Assembly (NCBI GenBank): GCA_022393335.1
Contig: JAJEKB010000780.1
Location: forward strand, 142,236 to 206,235
Length of the DNA stretch: 64,000 nucleotides
Direction of reading: 5' to 3'
DNA from: Macrotrachela quadricornifera
Lineage: Eukaryota > Rotifera > Eurotatoria > Philodinida > Philodinidae
Below, one piece after another: positions 34,952-46,340 of the stretch. The translations under genes were made by a program, and so were the position numbers. Position 1 is the first letter of the stretch; every line of letters starts with the position of its first letter. The notes under the pieces were generated by a model. That model saw nothing but the letters and a program-made list of their open reading frames with translations, was not told where the DNA came from and did not search any database.

Positions 34952-35299
34952 AGTAGGTCCTATGTCCAACCGAATCCAGAACTGATTTAATGAATGCTAC
35001 TCTACAAGTGATAGTCTATTATAGCTATATTCTTATATAATCACAATCAGAATCGTCTGAGAAGTGACTTGATACATTTAATCGAGAAAATATGATCGAA
35101 AACGTTTCGAATTCGAAAAATTCTATTTACGTTATATCCTCATTGGAAATAAGCAATAATAAATAGAGATTTTTAATAATTTTATACAGAAAGTAGATAT
35201 ATAAATAATTTAGGCATCTTAAGAGTTTATGAATCTGCTAAGCTAAACAGTAATTTATCTTTCATTTTGAAATTTGAATTATTATATTAGGAAAATAAT

Positions 35300-36712
35300 A
35301 TTGTAGCAGGTAATCCATAATGAGTGAGCCTCTCAGTATTTTACATATTTCTCATCTATAATTCAGTTCAAAAAAAATTTTTTAGAGAAAGATTTCTTGG
35401 AAAAATCTTTACAAAATATAGTCATTATTTTGTGAGATATGATACAATCAATTTATTCAAACCGCACAACTTTCAAATGAAAAGCTTTTAGTTTGGGTTA
35501 GCATATCTCAGAAAATATGATTTAGTAGGCTCTATAACACTGTATCATCAAATTCTCAAATACATTTGAGTACTATAAATAAATCTTGATAGAACATTGT
35601 TGAAGATACTCATGAAAAAAGAAAATATCCTCTATTTTTATGATAAATCACTGTAGAGTCCGAAATGATTTTCTCAAAAATTTAAATTTAACAGAAATTG
35701 CAAAAATTTAGAATGTTTATAAATCTCGACTCTGTTTATAAACTCCGACTGTTTATTAATATCGACCTTAATTATTACTTCCGAGAATTTTATACATCTA
35801 GCGTTGGTTTAGAAGGTGAATCGAGAATGCATTCAACTAAATCTAGCAATATGTGAAGGCGAGATTATATTCAAAACACTGGAAATTTTAACTTAAGCAA
35901 ACCACCAATGCTGACACAATTAAACGGTTTTGTATAAATTGTCAGTCATGTAGAACAGAACTCTTTGGTTTTACATTCCGATCATATCGAATGCTTCTCT
36001 GTCTGATCTTTTCCATATGATTTTCCTCAGTGTTCTTCATTTACTAAAGAATCCGAAACAACATTCGTTTTCGAAGATTTTAATCACTTATCAAAAATTA
36101 CAAAAATGTAGAGCTTTACTAATTTGGACAACATTTATAAATCGTTTGAATGTTTATAAACTGAATGAATTTATAAATGCATAAAATGTTTATAAATCAA
36201 CCTATTTCGGACTCTTCAATGGGATAAATATCCATTACAATGTTCTATTGAGATTTATTCCTAGTATGCGAGTATCTCTGAGAAATTAACTATCTCATAT
36301 ATTTCCACAATAAAGTCGTTATGAGATACGCTAATCAAGTTTTTTATGCTCACTGATCAGAAAAAATTGCATTACAAAGTTGTTTAGTACTTCGACTATA
36401 ATATTAGTATTTATCAATGAAGTACAAAAACGTTTTTTTAACCAAAATAATCAGTGAAAAAAAGTTTCATCTGAAAGAAAACTTTTATGAATATTTTGTG
36501 TAGTTTTTGGTTGAATTGTTATGGAAGTATCTACTAAAAACTTCTTATTTGAAAGTTATGCTAAAAGGACAAATTGAATTTATTACATCTCATAAAATAA
36601 TAGAAACTATTTAAGACAATAAAAACATCTACATTTTACAAAGAATTTGATAAGGAATATGCAAAATACTAAGAGGTTCAATCATTATGTCCTACCTATT
36701 ATAAACATATTT
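35300..36712. mobile_element. Foldback element of about 1.4 kb
   Basis: Long imperfect inverted repeat. The left arm (about 35300-35660) pairs with the reverse complement of the right arm (about 36225-36712), with a right-arm insertion. Matching blocks: CATAATGA.TGA.CCTCT.AGTATTTT, CAACTTTCAAAT, AGC.TATCTCA, ATAAATCT.ATAGAACATTGT and AGAGTCCGAAAT. Repeated GTTTATAAA words lie on both inner flanks (35707-35755 and 36128-36205). No transposase frame is visible. No target duplication was identified; boundaries are approximate. Confidence 0.75.
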
Positions 36713-38080
36713 ATTCGTAATAAGGGTTTTAATTCATAAATCACATTATATTTAATGGCATGATCCACTCTTCCTTCAACTTAAAACGAACGAACTATGA
36801 ATTTGATCCTATCATATAAAAAATGTGATGAATATTTTATTCTATAAAAATATACTTAAAATGTTGAATTGATAAAAAATAAAAGAATTTAATATCTTCA
36901 AACCTTTTCTCTATCTTTTTTTATTAGATTACCTGATTAAACAAAAAATTTGAATGTAGTTTAAATAATCAATATTATTTCTTTTATATATTCCTCACAA
37001 TATTTTTTCTCGAAAATGAGTCATTTTTTCTTATCGTTATCAGCGTCATAAACCATCGGTCTTGAAATACAATGACTCATTGTATGATTTCTGGTTTTTT
37101 CTACTTGATTCTTTTAAATAAATGTATAACATAAATCTTGATTAAACGACTGTCTATGTAATTATTTATCTACTTTGAAAAATAAAATGTTTCATAAGAA
37201 TGTGTTACATATACATATTTATTATATATTCTTTCGCGTTCGGTCTTTTTTTTTGTATTCTAATATTAACTCTCGAAATTGTTCAAGTGAAACCCTTTGA
37301 AGCACGGAATAGCATTGGTGTGTCAATTATGTAATATAAACATATGTGTTCCTTTTTTTTTTTTGCTGGATGACTTGACCTTCACTCTCTCAAAAGGAAC
37401 TCGTGTCTCAATGCAACATTGATGACGATTACTATTACCTATTACAATTTCAATTTCTTCCTTCTTTTTTTTTCTTCTTTTTCTTATTCTCCCTCCCACT
37501 TTTTTTTACTAGTTCTCCTTCGATTACTGCTGCTGCTGTGGTTGCTGCTACAACTACTCTTCATTTTTATAATAGAAGAGTAGAAATAGTACGAGAAAAG
37601 AACATTGACGAAAAAGAAAAAAAAAATTAACTTGCATTTTTTTATGTATATGTTACATACATGCGCGCATAAAAAGGAAGAATTGAGTTGACGGTGAAGG
37701 ACGACATTGACGGGATTTTTTTTTTTGAAGAAATAACTTTTTTTTATTATAATAAAGAAAAGAGAGAAAGAGAGGCAAACACGTAGACACTCACGATTTT
37801 TTTTCCGTATTTATTCACGTGGGTTTAAGTGAACTTTTTTTTTGTATTGGGCTCTATGTTTCTCTCTTGTTCTGTCATTGATAGAAAAAGAACATCAACG
37901 ACGACGACGACAAAATTTCATCTGACTCGTCATCAATGCAGAATGAAGGAAACCGGTGGTTGTTGTACGATGAGAATATAGGCCTAGTAGGATAGTGCTC
38001 TATGATTTAACCTAAGCTAAACTTTTCTTTTTCATTTTAAAAAAAAATAAATTTCAATATATATATTTATATTATTCTAG
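36713..38080. other. Intergenic, 5' flank of the dispanin gene
   Basis: A/T-rich with poly-T and poly-pyrimidine tracts and CT/GA-rich stretches around 37380-37950, similar in texture to the region upstream of the OATP gene. Ends in TATTATTCTAG immediately before the dispanin ATG. Open frames here are low-complexity and not credible. Confidence 0.5.
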
Positions 38081-38795
38081 ATGCGTCATGGAACGGGTGA
38101 TAATGAGCAACCTGTTTTCAATGATATTCGAATTGACCTTCGAGGTGGTGGTGGTGGTGGTGGTGGTGGTGGTGGTGCTGCTTTAAATAACAATCAAACA
38201 TATTATAATAATCGATATCCAACTGAAAATGATCAACGATCACAAGGTTCAGTACCGAGTCGAGTATCAAGATATTCTGGTAAATTAAATTAAAAATAAC
38301 CTTGAATATAAATAATCATATTTTTTTTTCTTTCTTTAAAAAAAAAAGAATATCCTCAAGTTCGTCCAACTAATCCTTTATATTCAAGTCAATCAACAAT
38401 AAAAACGCAAGGTTCAAATGGTCAAGCAGGCGGTGTACCAAGTTCAAAAAGTTCAGCTACATTAGTAAATCGTCGTCAAAAATTTGATCCACAAGCACCA
38501 CGTCGTCCATCAGATTGGAGATGGTTAGCAATATTATGCATCATTTTATTTTTTCCACTCGGTAAAATATAATCAATTTATTTATTTATTTATTTTATAT
38601 TTATATTCTTTAGGTTTATTTGCATTTGCATTTGCTCGTAAAGCACAAAATAAATTTCGAGATGGTTTTGTTGTAGATTCACATAAACTTAATAAACGTG
38701 CACTTATTCTTTGTATTTTATCGATTTTATGTGGCATTGCATTAATCATTGGTTTACTCTTTGGTTTCGATGCTTGGCCTAGAACAAATGGATAA
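38081..38795 (+). CDS. Dispanin/CD225-domain (IFITM-superfamily) membrane protein
   Basis: Three exons, 38081-38279, 38349-38561 and 38614-38795, encode 197 residues. The N-terminal ~110 residues are polar and disordered, with a run of eleven glycines encoded by a GGT microsatellite. Then comes a CD225/dispanin module: a first hydrophobic helix (WLAILCIILFFPLGLFAFAFA), the conserved short basic loop ARKAQNKFRDG, DSHKLNKRALIL, and a second helix (ILCILSILCGIALIIGLLFG). Dispanins include IFITM, PRRT2 and SynDIG proteins that act in membrane fusion and trafficking; the subfamily cannot be told. The ATG directly abuts a TTCTAG acceptor, so the start codon is the first base of an exon. Confidence 0.85.
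38148..38177 (+). repeat. Coding (GGT)n microsatellite, poly-glycine
   Basis: Perfect GGT trinucleotide run inside exon 1 of the dispanin gene, encoding the poly-Gly tract. Confidence 0.9.
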
Positions 38796-39469
38796 ATCTG
38801 CATATACATATATATATATATATATATATACATATAATCAATGAGAATTAGATTAGTAAAATCAACTTGTTGTATAATATTGCTTATTGTAAACGCAAGA
38901 GAAAAAAACGAACAGTTGAAAATGAACAGTATAATCCATTTGGGATTAATTATATTCTTCCTTTGTTTTTTGTGTTTCTTATGTGAATTATGACTCATTG
39001 GAAATGCTCAGAAAGAAAAAAATAATTCATCTTTATCCATCCATGTATATTCTTGTGTGTGTTTATGGTTTTTTTTTTCTATTAAAAAAATTTGATAGAT
39101 AAATTCATTTTTTAGTTTTCTTTTTCTTTTTTTTTTATGTTTGAAATATTTTAATTTGTTAATTTACTTTTATATTTATCTTTTAGCATAAGTTTGAAAT
39201 GATAAGAGGATATGAATCTTCCCAATTAAAACTTTTTTTTTAAAATAAGAAATTGAATAAAAATTTTAACTAGAAAATTCTTTTGTCAGATTTAAAAACT
39301 TTAAGATTTCATTAAAATAGATGTTTGAGCATTTATTATTTATTTTGTGATTATATTAATCCTATAATTTCGAATGAATTGATTTGCTTACCTTTTGAGA
39401 TATTAATTATTTGATAAAATTGATATAAAAATTCTTAATCTATTGTTTGACTATTTTAGATAATATCTA
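38796..39469. other. Intergenic with TA microsatellite
   Basis: Contains a (TA)n run at 38808-38832 in the dispanin 3' flank, poly-T tracts, and an acceptor-like CTATTTTAG at 39451-39459 just before UQCR10. Confidence 0.6.
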
Positions 39470-39682
39470 ATGTCGTCATTTACAAAAACCATTTATAATA
39501 TATTTTTTCGTCGTTCGGCAACAATTGCTTTAACAACTGTTGTTGGTGTATTTGCATATGAACGTATTATAAATAAATCAGCTGAAAGTATATTTGAACG
39601 ACATAATGAAGGAAAATTATGGAAACATGTTCAACCACAATTTAAATTACCAACTGATGACGATGCAGAAGAAGGTTCATAA
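39470..39682 (+). CDS. UQCR10: Cytochrome b-c1 complex subunit 9
   Basis: Single coding exon of 70 residues. It matches the small respiratory complex III subunit QCR9/UQCR10 (human 63 residues): a YNIFFRRSATIALTTVVGVF-type start with one TM helix, then FAYERIINKSAESIFERHNEGKLWKHV, the family's most conserved block. It resides in the inner mitochondrial membrane. The extra C-terminal residues are acidic. A T-rich acceptor (AG at 39458-39459) sits 10 nt before the ATG, implying that the 5' UTR is spliced on from elsewhere. Confidence 0.94.
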   Translation: MSSFTKTIYNIFFRRSATIALTTVVGVFAYERIINKSAESIFERHNEGKLWKHVQPQFKLPTDDDAEEGS

Positions 39683-41173
39683 TAAGATCACAATGTTTCC
39701 AAATTACAATCGAATCCTGGACAAGATAAAAAAAAAAGCAAAAATACTTAGTTATAAACATTATCCTATTCTATTCTCCCATTTATAATAACCGATTTAG
39801 TCTTTATTTCTGTCCTTGTTTTCTTTTTTTTTTTCATAATAAACAACTCTTTAGATTTTATATCTTAGGATAAATATAATTTTTTTTATTCATTAAAAAA
39901 TGAAGAATATATAAAATTAAATTTGAATATAGAAATATATGTCAAAATGTCCTACTGTGATTATTTAATTCATTTCTCAGTAATTTTTCTATATATACAT
40001 ATATTACTACGTAAATATCTAAATTACAATTCATATAATTAGAAGATATTTAATTGTGTACTTGAGACATTCTTCTATTTGTATATACTTGAATTTTAGT
40101 AATAAAATTATGATGATGTATTACTTTTAATTTTATTAATCAATTTATTTTCTTTTTCTATACTAAAACTATATTCAAATATAATTGCGTTATTCAGTCC
40201 ATAATCGACCCTAAGATTAAGACATTAATATTTAGTTTAGATACATCATACCCCCTCTGTCAAATATAATATATTGATAAATCACCTGTCATCTATATTG
40301 ATTACTATGTTTAGATATTTATCTGATATAAATAATATTATAAATGTATAAATTTTGAAATTTGTTAGATTTTTTATAAAATATTTATTATTATAGAAAA
40401 TAAAAGGTTTAAATATGAAATTTAATCTTATTTTAATGGAAAATTTATCAAATATATTCTATCTTACAGACATCAATAAAACATGACTTAATCTAACGTT
40501 GTATTTTGTTTCTTTTTTCATGCTTCATTAATATATCTGTCATATCAATTTACATTTTCTTATTTATCAAACTCATCACTTCTTATGTAGATTGAATGTA
40601 AAGGAGAACAACAACAACAACAAACAATAATAATAGCAGCATACTGCACTCAAGGTGCACGAAATCTTAAAATGAATTACATATTTCAATATGAAACACT
40701 TAAACATATAATTATCGGAGAGAAAAATATGCATTAAACTATTTCAATATGTACTTTCAATTAATTTCGACTTTGAAATGTACTGAGATCAAATATACCT
40801 GGATATAATCGAAACAATATGTTATATATATATACATATTTCATTTCATAATGTTTTTATTTCAGTTAAAAATATCTACCAACTACAGAAAAAAAGAAAA
40901 TCGAGTTGATGTACATCTCTCGTTCTAGTCGCAGGACTCACATCTCAAGTACAGACTAAAAAAGAAGAAGAGAAGAAGATATACATAAGAGAAAAAAAAT
41001 GAAAGACGACTCCTATCGCCATACATACACACACATGCATACACATACAAATACACTCTGTTTGGTTTTTGCATACACTATACATTAAAAAAAGTATTTT
41101 ACTTTATTTTGGTTCATTTCTCTTCTTATTAGAAAATTTTCTTTTTCTTTTTCTTATATTTTTTCTTTTTTTT
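39683..41173. other. Intergenic between convergent UQCR10 and PPP1R3-like genes
   Basis: 1.5 kb of A/T-rich sequence, including the 3' UTRs. Contains short CAA and GAAGAAGA runs but no gene. Confidence 0.5.
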
Positions 41174-44100
41174 TTAATAAAATCTCATATCATTAAAATC
41201 ACAATCATGTGGTAAAGAAATTGTTGTTGAAGGTGTATAAGCAGATTCTGTTTGTAATGTATAATTTTTTCCTTCATTATTATCCCAATATTCTTGTCCA
41301 TTAACACAATAACGTAAAATAAAATCAATTCGATCAACATCTGCTGGTATATCAATAGTAAATTCGAATTGATCTATATTACGAAAATCATTTGAATGAC
41401 AACGATGTTGAGCTTCACGTTCACATGTATTTAACCAACGATTAAATGTATATTTAATAGAAACATATTTCCAATAACTAGCATTTGTTACCCATAATGT
41501 ACCAATAAGTTGTTGTTCACCGGTCGAACAATATTTAAGAGGTATATCAGCATATTCTAATTTTATTTGAGATTTCCATATTTCATGTAAATAAATATCT
41601 GGATGTTCGGAATTTGGTTGACGATATAAACAAAAAAATCTTCTTGGCAATATTGTTTCTTTAACTTGCTTATTGGATGTTAAAGCAACATCAAATGACC
41701 ATGGTTTATGTTCTAAACGTGATGTATTTGGTACATAGAGATTATTTTTTGTAAATGATGGAGGTGATGATGATAATAATGATGATCCTAATAAAAATGA
41801 AAATTCTTTTGATTCATCATTATTTGATGAATGAATATATTGCACTTGTGCTAATTCACGACCAATAGAGTCGGCAAAACGAACATTTTTTTTTGTTGTT
41901 CCTACTGAATTTATACGTTTAAGGCCACCAGTAAACGCATTTGGACTTGGTGGATTTGAAGTGATTCTTAGAGTTGGTGAAACAGATGATGGAAGTGGTG
42001 ACACAGTTATTGGCGATGATGGATGTGGTGAACATATTCTAGGTGTTTCAACATTTAGTGCTTCAACAGGTAAATAAAATTCAGGTGGAGTGTTCGAGAT
42101 GACCTCTTGTGGTGATGATGTTGAAGCTGTATGACGATAAAATCGCTGTCGTAATCCTGAAAGAAAGAAAAAATTAATAATATAAAGAATTTTTTTTTCA
42201 ATTAAATTAACTTACGTCTTCCTCGATATCGACTAAGTGAAGTTGTTTTTTCCTCATCAGTATTTGTTGTATTTGATTCTTCATTTTCTGAAGTTTTTGT
42301 TTCACTAATATTAGTTGTATCTTCTTTATTATCATTATTTTTTTTTAATTCTAAATTTTCATTATTTTCTTGTAATTTTTGTTGATTAATATCAAGTTTG
42401 TCCAATAAATCTACTGTTGATTGTGTATCATCAAGTGATGTAGAATTTCTTGTTAATGATGAACGTCTTTTTCGCCTGCGAAAATGACGTTCACAATGTG
42501 TTTCAATACCATTTATAGTTGGACTTATATCAAATAGAATATCTTCATCTAATTGTTGACTTTTTATTTCATCATTATTTATTAATAATTGTTCTGTTGA
42601 TGGTTCAATACTAACAATAGAAGTTATATTGTCAGTTTTATCATTATTTAAATCTTCTGTTAAATGGGTAGACACCGGTTGAATTTTATCACAGTTTAAA
42701 GGTAGAATATCATCAAAAGGAATTTCATCTTTTTCCAATTCATTTAATTGTAAACATGCATCAGAAATAGGTGATGATAAAGCAAAAACTACAGGCGTAT
42801 TATTAATATGTCCATTTGAATTTATTGATTGTGTATGATATTTCGACATGTGTGGTTCAGATGCAAATCGTGTTAATAAATGTATTATTCGTGTTGAATC
42901 TTGTAAAAACAATCTTTCATCTACTGAATGTACCATTGGTAATGGTGAATCTTTTTGTGATGATGATGATGATGATGAAAATGATGATGATGTTGATCGA
43001 TGTATACTTATATTTGGTGTACGACGTGTTTGTTGTTGAACAAGTATATGTGCCATCTTAGAATTTTGTAATGGTGGCAAATCAATTTGTTGTTTATGTG
43101 TTTTATCAAAATGTAAGAGAGATTTTGATGAATTGTTTAAATCTTCCTAAAAAAGAAAAATTTTTTTTTTAAATATTTATTCTATTAAGAATATCCTTAC
43201 AAATTTATCTTGTCTGTTATACATATAAGAAAGATTTTTATTTGTTATGGATAGATATACATTCATTGCACTCTTCTAGAAAAGTTAAAAGAACTACATA
43301 CAAAAAAAAAAATAATCTATCGAATGGTCAACGCGTGATCGATGCATGTTAGTACGCTGCAAAGATCTTTATCAGGGCTTCTACTTTTCTTTTTTTTTTG
43401 TTATTTCAAAGAAAATGGTTGGATATTAACAAAGCACATATATATATATGTATGACTTTATAGCGGTCAATAGTTCATCTTATGAGTGTATCTAATAGTC
43501 TTTCCCTTCTGCTCATACACAGTTGTTCATGTTATATCATGATGCGAACGCGTGCTTAATGCATGATCTTTATTTACTAGTAAGTAAATGCTCTAGATTA
43601 CACGGCTGTTACTGTTGTTGTCATTATCTATTTGGAGAGAGAAGAAAAATGGAGAACAAATTCTATGCTAGAAGAATCTAAACAGCAGGACGACGAGAGG
43701 TACTTTTTTCTGTTCTGACACTTAAATATTAATATGTCGAGCATACTGTACTTGAAATAATTCTGCGTTTTATTTTTATTTACCCAAAAAAATACCGATC
43801 CAGATCACTCGAATATGTTGTTGTATGATGATGTATACAGATATATTCTAAATTTCTGTTCACGCAATGGAAGCGTGTGTCGGCAGGTGTGTATGTCTGT
43901 GCACAAAATCGAAACTATCATTTATGTATATATACGTATACATATATATATACAAAGAGCGAGAAAGAACGAGAGAGGAAAAGAGGGAGTGCACGATAGA
44001 GAGAGAGAGAGAAAACGCTAAGCCATCATCCTATTGTTTGTTTGTTTGTTTACTATTTCGAAATTATATTTGTCATTGCAGCGAACACTACAGTGAAATT

Positions 44101-46340
44101 TGCCTTTGCTTCTTTTTCTCCCTGGTGGCTTCATTCGGTGAGGTGAAAGGATAAGAGCAAGACAGAAAAAAAGAAAAAAAATGAGAAAAAAATTTGTTAT
44201 TTATTACTAGTCAGTATTGCTCGTCTTTGACACCGAGAAAAAAAAATAACAACATGTATATATGAAAAAAATCTTGGCTATAGATAATCAACATATATCA
44301 ATAATATAACACATTTAAACAAAAATTAAATGCATTTTTTTATACATAAAAGCTGAAACAGCTGTAGATTCTCTATCATTAGAACAAACCAGAAAAGAAA
44401 AGAAAAGAAAAAAAACTAGGGGTAAAAAAACGTATGACGCCGAGGTTTGTGATGTCATTTTATCAACATGGATCACGCAGCTAATGTATGGTAACAAACG
44501 TGGCTACTGCCTTGTCGTGATAATACAAATAATAACCAAGTAAAAGAAAAGAATATAGGATAAAATTGATGCTACTGATAAAGGACGACTCTCAGCTCAA
44601 GGTAATACTGCAGTATTGCATGCGCGCAGTATATGGTGTCTATAATATGGCCTGATTATTTCTATAAGTCATAGTATATTCTTTTTCAAAAGAATATGTA
44701 CCCATGCATATCGTTATTGTTATTATGACTCAAATAATAATAAAGTACACTGATATGCAAAAAATATAAGATAATGTGTTTGATTATTAATAAAAATTCT
44801 ATTTCTTATTGTACATATATATATACGGAATAGAAGTATCATTAAAAGAAGAAATGTCAACAGTAGTTGTTGAAAAAAAGAAGGCTTTTCTTTTTTTGTC
44901 GATTATAAAGTGATGACAATCACTTGAAGAATATGTTTTTATATCTTTGTCTACATGATAGAATTTGTTTATGATGGTAGAAGCGATCATATAGTACACT
45001 TAATTTTGATAGACATTCTTTCTTATTCTTTTTCTTAAGTTTCATATTTTCTTTTTCTGTTCTGTTTAATCAAACTAAACAAGTAGATCGCTTCATCTGT
45101 TTTTTTTTGTTATTTATTTAGAATTTAACAGCAACATATCGACTATATACTTCTATTCATTCTATATAAAAAATGGCTTCTTTTCATTTTTTTTCTCATT
45201 CCTATTAAATATATATTATCTGATGTTGATTTCGCACATATTACATTTTTACCCTATTAAATGTGTTGCCCGCTCGTCTATATTATATACATATATACCT
45301 GTTAATATTGATAATATAATGACTATTGGATGTCTCTTTACCTCGAAAAGTTGATTATTCATCATAATTTAAACGAAAAGAAATGAAAAGTTAAATTTAT
45401 AATCACATTGTTAATCGATAATGTTCATATAAAAAGAAATAATCATAGTATAATGGATTATAAATGCACGTCTTCACGAAATGCACTTAAAGACGTATCA
45501 AATCATATATGATAAAAAGAAAGAATATCGTATGAAGAAGTATTACGTATAAAACATCTCATATAGTTTTTTTCTATTATATCTCGCATCTGTAATAAAG
45601 GTCAAAGTCAGTATCATCAAAGTCTAATAATAACACAGTCTCTACGGCATTTTATTCTCTTTCTCACTTGTTGCTTTAGCACGTGTCATATCAACGTGAA
45701 TGAAGTAATAAAGGACGAAAAGAATGTTTTTTATAAATTGTATATTTCATTTTTTCTTTTTTTCATATAATTAAATATTCGACTTCGTACTGTGTTTGAA
45801 TATTAAAATCAATTTGCCTCGAAGACATATATTTTCAATGATTTTTCACTTTGCTTTGTACATTTTGTAAAGAGTTTCATTTACTTACTTCAAGTGTTCG
45901 AAATGATGAGTTCACTGTAGTAGTAAGTGAAGATGAAGATGGTGATGTTCGTTGTCGAGTAAAGCAAGTTATTCTTGCTGTAATATTAAGCATAGACATA
46001 AATATAAGTGTAAATAAAAGACGAATTTTATTTAATAAAATTCGACGCCAATAAATACAAAGACGTTTAAGAATTGTTAAGAATGACTGAAAATAAAATA
46101 AAAACAAGAAAATATTTTTTTTTATCAAATTATTAACAGAAATGGATAATGATTATGATAATTATAACATACATTATTTTCTGTTAGTGTTAAATCAGAC
46201 CAAATATTAATTTGTTGTTGTGTTTTTTCTTCTTCTTTTTCTTCTTCAATATGTTCAGTTAATGGTTGGTCTGTTGGGAAACTAGTTGTATCAAGATTAT
46301 TTGAGTCGTCTTTATCTGTAAACAACAACGAGCCAGGCAT
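41174..46340 (-). CDS. Glycogen-targeting PP1 regulatory subunit 3 family protein (CBM21)
   Basis: Four phase-consistent exons on the minus strand: 46173-46340, 45889-46086, 42216-43146 and 41174-42156, about 759 residues. The C-terminal half is diagnostic. KKNVRFADS (residues ~521-529) is the RVxF-type PP1c-docking motif in the R3 context. A CBM21 domain follows (~590-750), with GTLWVTNASYWKYVSIKYTF, a central W, and the terminal C.NGQEYWDNNEGKNY block that binds glycogen. Such subunits bring protein phosphatase 1 to glycogen synthase. The middle is long and disordered, with acidic, Ser-rich and Asn-rich stretches and a basic RHFRRRKRRSS. Exon 2 carries a hydrophobic segment (LLFTLIFMSMLN) flanked by basic residues, a possible N-terminal membrane anchor. 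Exons 1-2 are joined across a 2.7 kb intron only by matching phase 0; that link is less certain than exons 3-4. Confidence 0.82.
43147..45888 (-). other. 2.7 kb intron of the PPP1R3-like gene
   Basis: By far the largest intron inferred here. It contains mixed purine/pyrimidine tracts, GA runs near 44000 and TTTG repeats near 44040, with no coding sequence or inverted repeat recognised. It could host an alternative promoter for a shorter transcript starting in exon 3. Confidence 0.45.

Noticed and set aside
42957..42992. GAT/TGA-type trinucleotide run
   Set aside because: It is the coding poly-Ser stretch of the PPP1R3-like gene read on the opposite strand, not an independent element.
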